Source: an uncultured Alphaproteobacteria bacterium
Lineage (GTDB): Bacteria > Pseudomonadota > Alphaproteobacteria > Rhizobiales > Pleomorphomonadaceae
Assembly (NCBI GenBank): GCA_937900425.1
Contig: CALCDT010000215.1
Location: 1 to 7,956, forward strand
Direction: 5' to 3'
DNA length: 7,956 nucleotides
Shown: in pieces, positions 1-6,358 of the stretch
Layout of the letters: the number at the start of each line of letters is the position of its first letter
Numbering within the stretch: position 1 is the first letter of the stretch
The notes under the pieces: model-generated
What the model saw: only the letters and a program-made list of their open reading frames with translations
Database searches by the model: none
What the model was told of the DNA's origin: nothing
Made by a program: the position numbers and the translations under genes

Positions 1-13
1 GCAACCGGCTTCC

Positions 14-45
14 CAGACAATCAAGCACAGAACCAACAGACAATC
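14..45. repeat. 9-base direct repeat CAGACAATC, two copies
   Basis: CAGACAATC occurs at 14-22 and again at 37-45, a 23-base period, in a patch clearly richer in A/T than the rest of the window. The gene to the left of the window is not visible, so I cannot say whether this patch is a promoter or operator for it. It may be chance. Confidence 0.3.
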
Positions 46-81
46 CTGAGGAAGGCGCATCGCGCCTGTCTCGAAGGACGA
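44..81. repeat. Palindromic intergenic element
   Basis: The arms TCCT-GAG (44-50) and CTC-ga-AGGA (70-78) can pair around an inner perfect stem, GGCGC (54-58) / GCGCC (62-66), with the three-base loop ATC. The order CCTGAGGA ... GCGC ... TCTCGAAGGA resembles short palindromic sequences commonly found between genes in Hyphomicrobiales genomes; that resemblance is from memory and was not searched. It lies about 190 bases past the ribB stop. It could form a hairpin in a ribB read-through transcript, but no T-run follows on the minus strand, so I do not call it a terminator. Confidence 0.5.
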
Positions 82-156
82 GGGAAAAGCCGAGGCGACG
101 GGACGGACGTGTTCCGGTCGCCGTCCGCGCGGTCTGACCATTCCTCCGAGCAGGCA

Positions 157-175
157 CGGCCCCGGTGAAGGGCCG
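157..175. other. GC-rich hairpin downstream of ribB
   Basis: CGGCCC (157-162) and GGGCCG (170-175) form a perfect six-base stem with a seven-base loop. It lies about 100 bases past the ribB stop on the minus strand. No T-run follows in either direction, so intrinsic termination is not supported. It could block 3' exonucleases or be incidental in such GC-rich DNA. Confidence 0.3.
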
Positions 176-210
176 CGACAGCCGAATCGGACCGCCGCCC
201 CACTTTTCCG

Positions 211-238
211 AAGCCCGAAGCCCGAAGCCCGAAGCCTG
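211..238. repeat. 7-base tandem repeat (AAGCCCG), four units
   Basis: AAGCCCG is repeated at 211-217, 218-224 and 225-231, followed by a one-base variant, AAGCCTG, at 232-238. The flanking CCG extends the pattern leftwards by part of a unit. It is intergenic, 34 bases beyond the ribB stop. On the minus strand it reads as repeated GGCTTCG. Seven-base units shift the reading frame, so it is not expected inside a gene and it supports a noncoding status for 1-271. It is a candidate length-variable microsatellite. Confidence 0.75.
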
Positions 239-271
239 ACGCCATAAGCCCGGCCGCCGATCCTCGCCCGC

Positions 272-1396
272 TCAGCAGTCCAGCTTGACCGTCCGCGTGA
301 TCTCGATGCCGAAGCCGCCGAGGCCGACATACTGGCGGTCGGCGGAGGCGAGGAGGGCGATGGAATCGACGCCGAGGTTGCGCAGGATCTGCGCCCCGAC
401 GCCGACCTCGCGCCAGCGCTGCATGCGAGCCAGCGCGCTGCCGTGCTTCTCGCCGTCCTTGCGGTCGCCGTCGCCCTCGTCGGAGGCGAGGTCGAAGAGT
501 TCGTCGGCCACCGGATTGCGCAGCACCATCAGGATGCCGCGGCCCTCCGCCTTGTCGCGGATGGCGCCGACGGCGGCCTCGACCCAGCCGCCGCGCCCGC
601 CGCGGCCGAACAGGTCGACCGCCGGCTGCTCGCGGTGGATCCGGCAGAACACGTCCTCGCCGCCGCCGACCTCGCCGAACACCGCCACGATGTGCTGCAG
701 CGGATCGAACGGCGTCGTGTAGGCATGGACCTTGGCCTTGAGGCCTGCGATCGTCATCTCGCGGGTCACCGCGCGGGTGACGAAGCTCTCGGTGCGGACC
801 CGGTAGGCGATCAGGTCCTCGATGCTGACGATCGCGAGGCCGTGCTCGCGGGCGAACTCGACGAGTTGCGGCAGGCGTTTGACGGTGCCGTCGTCGTTGA
901 CCACCTCGGCCAGAACGGCGACGGGATCGAGCCCGGCGAGCCGGGCGAGGTCGACGCCGGCCTCGGTGTGGCCGGATCGCGTCAGCACGCCGCCGCCCCG
1001 TGCGATCAGCGGGAAGATGTGCCCCGGGCGCAGGAAGTCGCCCGCCTGGGCGTTGTCGTTGGCGAGAGCCCGGGCGGTGTTGCTGCGCTCCTCGGCGGAA
1101 ATGCCGGTGGTCATGCCGACCTTGTAGTCGACGCTGACGGTGAAGGCGGTGCGCATCGGGTCGAGGTTGTTGGCCACCATCGGCGGCAGGTTGAGCCGGT
1201 CGGCCCGCTCCGCCGTCATCGGAACGCAGATGATGCCGCTGGTGTGCCGGATCATGAAGGCCATGGTCTCGGGCGTCGCCTTGGAGGCCGACATGATGAG
1301 GTCGCCCTCGTTCTCGCGGTCTGTGTCGTCGACGACGACGACCAGTTCGCCACGGGCCATCGCGGCGATGGCGGCTTCGATCCTGTCGAGTTGCAT
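272..1396 (-). CDS. ribB: 3,4-dihydroxy-2-butanone-4-phosphate synthase with degenerate GTP cyclohydrolase II-like domain (RibBX type)
   Basis: This 374-residue cytosolic protein supplies the four-carbon unit of riboflavin by converting ribulose 5-phosphate to 3,4-dihydroxy-2-butanone 4-phosphate plus formate. Residues 1 to about 200 are an intact DHBP synthase: the acidic DDTDRENEGDL loop lies at 23-33, RPGHIFPL at 123-130 and RSGHTEAGVDLARLAG at 140-155. Residues from about 203 to the end follow the GTP cyclohydrolase II fold, ending in VGAQILRNLGV and GGFGIEI. However, the three zinc cysteines are gone: HREQPAVDLFGRGG stands where family members have a cysteine-containing HSECLTGD...RCDCG. 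The GRGIGL-type catalytic segment is also absent. This matches the RibBX variant reported in Proteobacteria, so GTP opening is probably done by a separate RibA. I chose the ATG at 1396; an in-frame TTG lies two codons upstream at 1402, and neither has a clear Shine-Dalgarno. The gene is not in a rib cluster here. Confidence 0.93.
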   Translation of the reverse strand: MQLDRIEAAIAAMARGELVVVVDDTDRENEGDLIMSASKATPETMAFMIRHTSGIICVPMTAERADRLNLPPMVANNLDPMRTAFTVSVDYKVGMTTGISAEERSNTARALANDNAQAGDFLRPGHIFPLIARGGGVLTRSGHTEAGVDLARLAGLDPVAVLAEVVNDDGTVKRLPQLVEFAREHGLAIVSIEDLIAYRVRTESFVTRAVTREMTIAGLKAKVHAYTTPFDPLQHIVAVFGEVGGGEDVFCRIHREQPAVDLFGRGGRGGWVEAAVGAIRDKAEGRGILMVLRNPVADELFDLASDEGDGDRKDGEKHGSALARMQRWREVGVGAQILRNLGVDSIALLASADRQYVGLGGFGIEITRTVKLDC

Positions 1397-1532
1397 GGGC
1401 AAGGCGTGTCCGGAACTGGAGGGCCCGCCGCCGCGGCACCGCGGCTGCGGCGCGGCAGGGCGAGGGGTGGGCGGGGCGTTCCCCGCGACCGGCCGCCGAG
1501 GGCGGCGCGTCTCGCAGGGAACCTGTCGCCGC

Positions 1533-1561
1533 TATTTAGTCCCGCGCGCCGTCCCGATCAA
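1533..1561 (-). promoter_or_regulatory. Candidate sigma-70-type promoter for ribB with long leader
   Basis: On the minus strand, TTGATC (1556-1561) is followed after exactly 17 bases by TAAATA (1533-1538), the only A/T-rich patch in the 209 bases between the kinase gene and ribB. The fit to TTGACA/TATAAT is partial. Transcription would begin near 1526 and leave a leader of about 130 bases before the ribB ATG. That leader is GC-rich and can fold (for example CGGGG-AACG-CCCCG and the palindromic CCGCGG-TG-CCGCGG). I looked for the conserved FMN riboswitch blocks and did not find them. Confidence 0.4.
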
Positions 1562-1574
1562 TCGCGCAGCGCGA
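1562..1574 (-). terminator. Weak candidate terminator after the histidine kinase gene
   Basis: TCGCG/CGCGA arms around a three-base centre (1562-1574, a symmetric TCGCGC-A-GCGCGA on the plus strand) lie 32 bases past the kinase stop. On the minus strand the stem is followed only by TTGATC, not by a T-run, and that TTGATC is also the proposed ribB -35 box. The sequence may be a simple palindrome near the ribB promoter rather than a terminator. Confidence 0.2.
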
Positions 1575-1605
1575 CGCCCGTCCGGCCAAATGCGACAGCG
1601 CCGGC

Positions 1606-4050
1606 TCAGCCCCGTTCCTCGGCCTGCCCGAACAGCGAGGCGATGAGATCCGACAGGCCGGAGGGCTGCAGCGGCTTGGTCAGCAGGCCGTCGAAGGTCG
1701 CCTCCTCGCAGCGCGCCCGGGTCTCCGGCATCACGTCGGCGGTGAGGGCGATGATCGGGACGCCGGCGGCGGCGCCGGCCATGGCGCGGATGCGGCGGGT
1801 CGCCTCGAACCCGTCCATCTCCGGCATGTGGAGGTCCATCAGCACGAGATCGAACCGCCCGCCGGCGGCGGCGCGCTCCTCGACGAGGGCGAGCGCCCGC
1901 CGGCCGTCGGCCGCCGCCGTGACCCGGTGGCCGAGTTTTTCGAGCAGGCCGCGGCCGAGCAGCAGGTTGATCTCGTTGTCGTCGCAGAGCAGAACGTCGA
2001 GCGGGCGCGCCGCCGGGGCCGGTGCCGGCCGCGTCAGGGCGTCGGGGCGCGGCGAGAAATCCGCCTCTCCGAGCAGGGTGCGCACCGTGAGCAGCAGCGA
2101 GGACGAGCGCACGGGCTTGACCAGCCAAGCGCCGTAGCCGGCCTCCAGCCAGGCCGGAAGGGCGCCGCGCTGCAGCGGATCGACCAGGATGCCGGCCGGC
2201 GCGCCGGTGACCGTGCGGATCCGCTCGATCGCGGCGAGAGGGTCGCCGATGGCGCCGTCCACCAGAATGACGTCGATCGGATCGGCGGAGGAGAGGTGGG
2301 ATTCGATCTGCTGCTGGGTCGCCAGAACCACGTCGGCGCCGCGCTCGAACAGCCGGCGCAGCACCAGCGGCCCCTCGATCAGCGCGTGGGAGACGAGCAG
2401 CACGCGCCGGCCGGCGAGCGGCTGGGCGCTCGGCCCGGCGACGACGTCGGAGGTGATCATGTCGGAGGTGGGCTTTTCCGGGGCCACCGCTCCGCGGGAG
2501 AGGGCGACCGCACCGGCGACGCCAGCCGCCGATTCCGCCTCGCTCCCGGCCTTCGCCCGGATCTCGCCGCGGGCGAGAGCCTCGATCAGACGCAGCTGAT
2601 GGGCCCTGGCGCCGACGCCGGGCGGCTGCGCGCCGAGCGGGGGCAGCAGTGCGGTGATCTGCGCGCGGACCTCGGCCTGCGGTGCCGCCGGCATGCCGGC
2701 GGTGTCACGGTGGAGGCGGATCGTGAAGAAGAAGCAGGCGCCCGAACCGGGCGCCGATTCGAGGCCGATGTCGCCGCCCATCAGTTGCACCAGCCGCCGC
2801 GAGATGGCGAGGCCGAGGCCGGTGCCGCCGAAAGCCCGGGCCGGACCGGGGTCGGCCTGCTCGAACTCGCGGAAGATGCGGTCGCTGTCGGCGGCTTCGA
2901 CGCCGATGCCGGTGTCGCGGACTTGGAAGAGGACGTCGATCGCCCCGTCGCCCACCTCGTCCTCGCCGCCGGCGTGGAACACCTCGATGGCGACGCCGCC
3001 TTCGGCCGTGAACTTGATGCCGTTGCCGGCGAGATTGAACAGCACCTGCCGCAGCCGGACCGCGTCGAACATCAGCCGGTCGGGCAGGCGGGGATCGATA
3101 TATGCGGCGAGTTCGATCCCCTTGGCATGGGCGCGCGGCGCCAGCAGTTCGGCGAGTGATTCGACGACGTCGCCGACGCTCGCCGGGGCCGGGGTCAGGT
3201 CGAGCCGGCCGGCCTCGATCTTGGAGAAGTCGAGCAGGTCGTCGATCAGCAGCAGCAGGGCGTCGCCGGAGGTCTCGATCGCCCGGGCGTAGCTCTGCTG
3301 CTCAGAGGTCAGCGCGGTCTGCTGCAGCAGGTTGGTCATGCCGAGGATGCCGTTGAGCGGCGTGCGGATCTCGTGGCTGACCATGGCGAGGAAGCGCGAC
3401 TTCGCCGCGCTGGCCGCTTCGGCCTGGTCGCGGGCGACGGAGAGGGCGGCCTCGGTCGCCTTGCGGTCGGTGACGTCGCGGCCGATGCACTGGATGGTGC
3501 CGGTGTCGTCGTCGAGGCGGGTCTCGGTCCAGGAGAACCAGCGCGGTCCCTGCGGCGTGTCGGCCGAAAGGTCGCAGAGCGGCAGCAGGCCGACGTCGCC
3601 GGTACCTTCTGGACGGGCGCCGGCGTTGGCGGCATCGCGGGCGACGAGACCGAGCAGCGGCCGTCCCGCCACCTCCTCGGCCTCGAGTCCGAACAGCCGG
3701 GTGAAGGCGGCGTTGGCGCCGGTGACGAGGCCTCGCTCGTCGCGCAGCAGCACGACGTCGCCGGATGCCTCGACGATGCGGGCGGTGCGCTCCACCTCCT
3801 CGCGCAACTCCCAGACCTCGTCGGTGAGGCGCTCGCGCTCGGCATGCGAAAGCGCGAGCGCGCCGGTCGCCGCATCCGCCCGCGCCGTCTCGGCCGTGAG
3901 CACGGCGCGGTAGGCGAGGGCCGCCGAAGCGAGGCCGCAGAAGAAGGCCGCGAGCGTGAAAGGCAGGGCCGTTGCCGCGGGCCGCACCGCCGCGAAGACG
4001 AGAACCGCGAGGACCGCGATGCCGAGCCCGGCCGCGAGCGCGTTCGCCAT
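1606..4050 (-). CDS. Membrane-anchored PAS hybrid sensor histidine kinase with two receiver domains
   Basis: With the ATG at 4050 this is an 814-residue inner-membrane kinase. Two hydrophobic helices (about 5-23 and 29-50) are joined by a very short loop, so there is almost no periplasmic sensor. A helical segment (about 68-95) leads into a PAS domain (about 90-195). HisKA follows with H226 in MVSHEIRTPLNG, then the ATPase with N-box N339/N343, G1 box DTGIG (379-383) and G2 box GGTGLGL (408-414). The first receiver (about 548-660) keeps D598 and K645 but lacks the acidic pair (VSHAL instead of VDDN). The second (about 685-808) is complete: D690/D691, phosphoacceptor D739, T770, K792. No HPt domain is present, so relay needs a separate one. 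The signal and target are unknown; I know no gene name for it. The start is uncertain: the frame stays open to a GTG at 4713, with an ATG at 4602 preceded by a better ribosome-binding-like GGAG/GGGA, but codon periodicity stops near 4062. Confidence 0.9.
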   Translation of the reverse strand: MANALAAGLGIAVLAVLVFAAVRPAATALPFTLAAFFCGLASAALAYRAVLTAETARADAATGALALSHAERERLTDEVWELREEVERTARIVEASGDVVLLRDERGLVTGANAAFTRLFGLEAEEVAGRPLLGLVARDAANAGARPEGTGDVGLLPLCDLSADTPQGPRWFSWTETRLDDDTGTIQCIGRDVTDRKATEAALSVARDQAEAASAAKSRFLAMVSHEIRTPLNGILGMTNLLQQTALTSEQQSYARAIETSGDALLLLIDDLLDFSKIEAGRLDLTPAPASVGDVVESLAELLAPRAHAKGIELAAYIDPRLPDRLMFDAVRLRQVLFNLAGNGIKFTAEGGVAIEVFHAGGEDEVGDGAIDVLFQVRDTGIGVEAADSDRIFREFEQADPGPARAFGGTGLGLAISRRLVQLMGGDIGLESAPGSGACFFFTIRLHRDTAGMPAAPQAEVRAQITALLPPLGAQPPGVGARAHQLRLIEALARGEIRAKAGSEAESAAGVAGAVALSRGAVAPEKPTSDMITSDVVAGPSAQPLAGRRVLLVSHALIEGPLVLRRLFERGADVVLATQQQIESHLSSADPIDVILVDGAIGDPLAAIERIRTVTGAPAGILVDPLQRGALPAWLEAGYGAWLVKPVRSSSLLLTVRTLLGEADFSPRPDALTRPAPAPAARPLDVLLCDDNEINLLLGRGLLEKLGHRVTAAADGRRALALVEERAAAGGRFDLVLMDLHMPEMDGFEATRRIRAMAGAAAGVPIIALTADVMPETRARCEEATFDGLLTKPLQPSGLSDLIASLFGQAEERG

Positions 4051-4234
4051 CGCCACCGGCAACGGCCGCCGACCACCGGCACGGCGCGCCGAAGCCGGCG
4101 AAATGCCGGCAGCGGCCGCGTCGAGCGCCGCGCGCCCCCCCGCGACTTCGCTTCCGGCCGCGTCACCTCCCGCGCTCACTCTCGCTTTCCGCGAGAAACT
4201 GACGTTCGACGCGCCGCCGCGGGACTTGCCGCTT

Positions 4235-4309
4235 CCCGAACCGCCACCCCCCGAACCGTCACCCCCGGAACCGCGGTGGTCGGACCCGTCGCCTCCCGAA
4301 CCATCCCCC
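4235..4309. repeat. 15-base tandem repeat array, five diverged units
   Basis: Units begin at 4235, 4250, 4265, 4280 and 4295 with no spacing. The core is CCCGAACC followed by a variable RTC/GCC and a C-rich tail; units 1, 2 and 5 are closest, while 3 and 4 are diverged. The minus strand carries repeated runs of three to six G's, so it might form a G-quadruplex. In the kinase frame each unit encodes five residues, giving GSGGD-like pentapeptides. The 15-base period keeps the frame, which fits either a coding linker or a minisatellite. Confidence 0.7.
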
Positions 4310-4492
4310 GCCTTTCCGCCGCGTCGGCGGCCGGTGCCACCGCCCGGTCCGGAGCCGGTTCCGCGAACGGAGACGTCGGCGGGCTGGCCCTTCGCAGCGC
4401 CGCCCGTCCCGGCGGGACTTCCCGACCGGTCCGGGGGCGGAGATCCGGCCGAAAAGGTGCTACCGGGCGAGCGGAGACCGGCGATGAAGGAG

Positions 4493-4552
4493 GTCCCGGC
4501 TCTGGAGGCCCCGGCTTCGGATGCCCCGGCTTTCCCGGCGCCGGGCTCCGTC
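4493..4552. repeat. Second 15-base tandem repeat array, four diverged units
   Basis: Units begin at 4493, 4508, 4523 and 4538, each starting G(T/C)CCCGGCT or a variant. The two middle units share GCCCCGGCTT. The period is the same 15 bases as in the array at 4235-4309, but the core differs. In the kinase frame the units read as alanine/glycine pentapeptides such as AGASE and AGASR; in the other open minus frame they read as a proline-rich PEPGP-like tract. The shared period suggests a common origin by slippage. Confidence 0.6.
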
Positions 4553-4747
4553 CCGTCCGCCGCTCCGGGTGTCTCTCCCGCCGTGTGTGGTTCCCTCGCC
4601 ATGCCGACCGTCCCGCTCCGCCACCCGTGCTGGCGGACAGTGTGCCGGCTTTGTCTTGCGATTTCCTTTTGCCACGCATCGCCCCGATGCCATCCCCGGA
4701 CCAGCTGGACCACCCGAACCAGCCGGAACGCAGGCCGTCGGCCCCGG

Positions 4748-6280
4748 TCAGGCGGCGGCGGCGATCCGCTCGCTCGGTGCGCGATAGGCGAGCGCCTCGG
4801 CGATCTGCAGGCGGCCGACGGCCTCGGCGCCGTCGAGGTCGGCGAGGGTGCGGGCGACCTTGAGCACGCGGTGATAGGCCCGGGCCGACAGCCGCATCGC
4901 GTCGGCGGCGTCGGAGAGCAGCCGGGTTCCGCCGGCGTCGGGGCGGGCGATCTCCTCGACCACCCGGGCGGGCGCCTCGGCGTTGGTGCGGAACTGCGGC
5001 AGGCCGAGCGCGGCGAACCGCGCGCGCTGGAGATCGCGGGCGGCGGCGACGCGGGCGGCGACGTCGGACGAGGATTCCCGCGGCCGCGGCAGCTGCAGGT
5101 CGGCGGCCGAGACCGCGGGCACCTCGACGTGGAGATCGATGCGGTCGAGGAAGGGGCCGGACAGGCGCGCCTGGTAGTCTGCGGCGCAGCGGTCGCCGCG
5201 CTTGCAGGTGAAGCCCGGCGTTCCGGCGAGGCCGCAGCGGCAAGGGTTCATCGCCGCGACCAGCTGGAAGCGGGCCGGATAGGTGACGCGGTGGTTGGCC
5301 CGGGCGATCACCACGTCGCCGGTCTCGAGCGGCTGGCGCAGGCTGTCGAGCACCACCGGATTGAATTCGGGAAGCTCGTCGAGGAACAGGACGCCGTTGT
5401 GGGCGAGCGAGATCTCGCCGGGCCGGGCGCGCAGCCCGCCGCCGACGAGGGCGGCCATCGAGGCGGAATGGTGGGGATCGCGGAACGGCCGCCGGTCCGA
5501 CAGACGGCCGTCGGCGAGAGTGCCGGCGATCGAGGCGATCATCGAGATCTCGAGCAGTTCGCGCGGGGCCAGCGGCGGCAGGATCGACGGCAGCCGCCGC
5601 GCCAGCATCGACTTGCCCGAGCCCGGCGGTCCGACCATCAGCAGGTTGTGGCCGCCGGCCGCGGCGATCTCGAGCGCCCGCTTCGCCGTCTCCTGGCCCT
5701 TGACGTCGACGAGATCGGGCAGCGAGCCGTCGGCCTCGGCGCGCTTGGGCTGCGGCCGGGTCAGCACCTGCGTGCCCTTGAAGTGGTTGGCGAGGGCGAT
5801 GAGGCTCATCGGGGCGAGGATCGCCATCTCCGGGTCGGCCCAGGCGGCCTCGCTGCCCGAGGCCTTCGGGCAGATCAGGCCCTTGCCGCGGCCGTTGGCG
5901 GCGATCGCCGCCGGCAGCACGCCGGCGACCGGCGACAGCGTGCCGTCGAGAGCGAGTTCGCCGAGCACGACGAAGCCCTCGAGGGCGTCCGCCGGCACCG
6001 CCCCGATCGCCGCCATCAGACCGAGGGCGATCGGCAGATCGTAGTGGCTGCCTTCCTTGGGAAGGTCGGCCGGGGCGAGATTGACGGTGATGCGCCGCCC
6101 CGGCAGGGCGAGGCCGGAGGCGGTGAGGGCGGAGCGGATCCGCTCCCGGCTTTCGGCCACCGCCTTGTCGGCGAGGCCGACGATCGTGAAATTCGGCGAG
6201 CCGGGTCCGATGTGGACCTGGACGTCCACGTCCACCGCCTCGACGCCCTGGAAGGCGACCGTCGTGACCCGAGCGACCAT
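4748..6280 (-). CDS. comM: YifB/ComM family AAA+ ATPase (branch-migration helicase)
   Basis: This is a full-length 510-residue ComM/YifB protein, a cytosolic hexameric AAA+ motor of the magnesium-chelatase-like clade. In naturally transformable bacteria ComM drives branch migration while incoming DNA is integrated; in others its role is less clear. The N-terminal Lon-protease-like (ChlI) domain covers about 20-145, including GLADKAVAESRERIRSAL near 35-52. Walker A is GPPGSGKSM (217-225), Walker B VLFLDELPEF (297-306), followed by LRQPLETGDV and RFQLVAAMNPCRCG. Four cysteines (347, 349, 359, 365) form a likely zinc site. The C-terminal domain has YHRVLKVARTLADLDG. The ATG at 6280 has a good GGGGAG eight bases upstream. 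The gene stands alone transcriptionally: a LexA box and candidate promoter lie in the 156-base gap after gshB, and a long gap follows it. SOS control is therefore likely. Confidence 0.96.
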   Translation of the reverse strand: MVARVTTVAFQGVEAVDVDVQVHIGPGSPNFTIVGLADKAVAESRERIRSALTASGLALPGRRITVNLAPADLPKEGSHYDLPIALGLMAAIGAVPADALEGFVVLGELALDGTLSPVAGVLPAAIAANGRGKGLICPKASGSEAAWADPEMAILAPMSLIALANHFKGTQVLTRPQPKRAEADGSLPDLVDVKGQETAKRALEIAAAGGHNLLMVGPPGSGKSMLARRLPSILPPLAPRELLEISMIASIAGTLADGRLSDRRPFRDPHHSASMAALVGGGLRARPGEISLAHNGVLFLDELPEFNPVVLDSLRQPLETGDVVIARANHRVTYPARFQLVAAMNPCRCGLAGTPGFTCKRGDRCAADYQARLSGPFLDRIDLHVEVPAVSAADLQLPRPRESSSDVAARVAAARDLQRARFAALGLPQFRTNAEAPARVVEEIARPDAGGTRLLSDAADAMRLSARAYHRVLKVARTLADLDGAEAVGRLQIAEALAYRAPSERIAAAA

Positions 6281-6314
6281 GACCCGCGCTCCCCGCTGTT
6301 CCTCTCGTCCCGTA

Positions 6315-6343
6315 ACTCAAGCACAACCTTGACAGGAGTGCAA
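6315..6343 (-). promoter_or_regulatory. Candidate comM promoter
   Basis: On the minus strand, TTGCAC (6338-6343) and TTGAGT (6315-6320) are 17 bases apart. The -35 abuts the LexA box at 6344-6358, so bound LexA would cover the polymerase site. Transcription would begin near 6308, giving a short leader that includes the GGGGAG ribosome site. The -10 match is poor (3 of 6), so the exact boxes are tentative. Confidence 0.35.
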
Positions 6344-6358
6344 GAACGAGAGAAGAAC
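6344..6358 (-). promoter_or_regulatory. LexA (SOS) box upstream of comM
   Basis: The plus strand reads GAAC-GAGAGAA-GAAC, which on the minus strand is GTTC-N7-GTTC, an exact match to the direct-repeat LexA operator of Alphaproteobacteria. It lies 63 bases before the comM ATG in the direction of transcription, in an A/T-rich intergenic stretch and next to a plausible -35. comM has, as I recall, been listed among SOS genes in some Alphaproteobacteria, which supports the assignment. I infer repression by LexA and induction by DNA damage. Confidence 0.75.

Larger units (their letters stand above)
4051..4747 (-). other. Repeat-rich stretch between comM and the kinase: leader or disordered N-terminal extension
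   Basis: These 697 bases have no recognisable domain. They are free of stops in the kinase frame up to a GTG at 4713, which would add up to 221 Gly/Ser/Ala/Arg-rich residues. A second minus frame is also open down to 4176, giving an Arg/Pro-rich protein, so openness alone means little at this GC content. I counted A/T bases by codon phase by hand. At 3961-4062 the counts are 3 (third position), 15 and 6, as expected of a gene. At 4071-4320 they are 23, 18 and 21, and at 4561-4680 they are 12, 15 and 13, i.e. flat. That favours noncoding sequence or very atypical coding sequence. Two arrays of 15-base repeats lie inside. A kinase promoter is probably here, but I could not pick one out. Confidence 0.55.

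Noticed and set aside
21..1439. Minus-strand 472-residue frame over ribB
   Set aside because: It overlaps ribB in another frame, is Arg/His-rich throughout and resembles nothing. The ribB frame has all DHBP synthase motifs.
443..2137. Long plus-strand open frame across ribB and the kinase 3' end
   Set aside because: It is antisense to two genes with clear motifs, has no family resemblance, and spans the intergenic gap. Long spurious frames are expected at this GC content.
4176..4679. Minus-strand Arg/Pro-rich frame (possible 167-residue protein) with a collagen-like PGP tract
   Set aside because: A/T counts show no third-position depletion in this frame, there is no family resemblance, and its repeats are explained by the 15-base arrays. 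I cannot fully exclude it.
4699..4712. Imperfect palindrome around CCAGCTGG downstream of comM
   Set aside because: There is one mismatch pair and no T-run; short palindromes are common in this composition, so it is not called a terminator.
3373..4863. Plus-strand open frame antisense to the kinase and the repeat stretch
   Set aside because: Low-complexity Arg/Gly composition, no domain, and it runs through comM's end. It is a shadow.
6329..6357. Plus-strand TTGACA at 6329-6334 as a promoter
   Set aside because: No acceptable -10 box follows at 16-18 bases and no plus-strand gene lies downstream.
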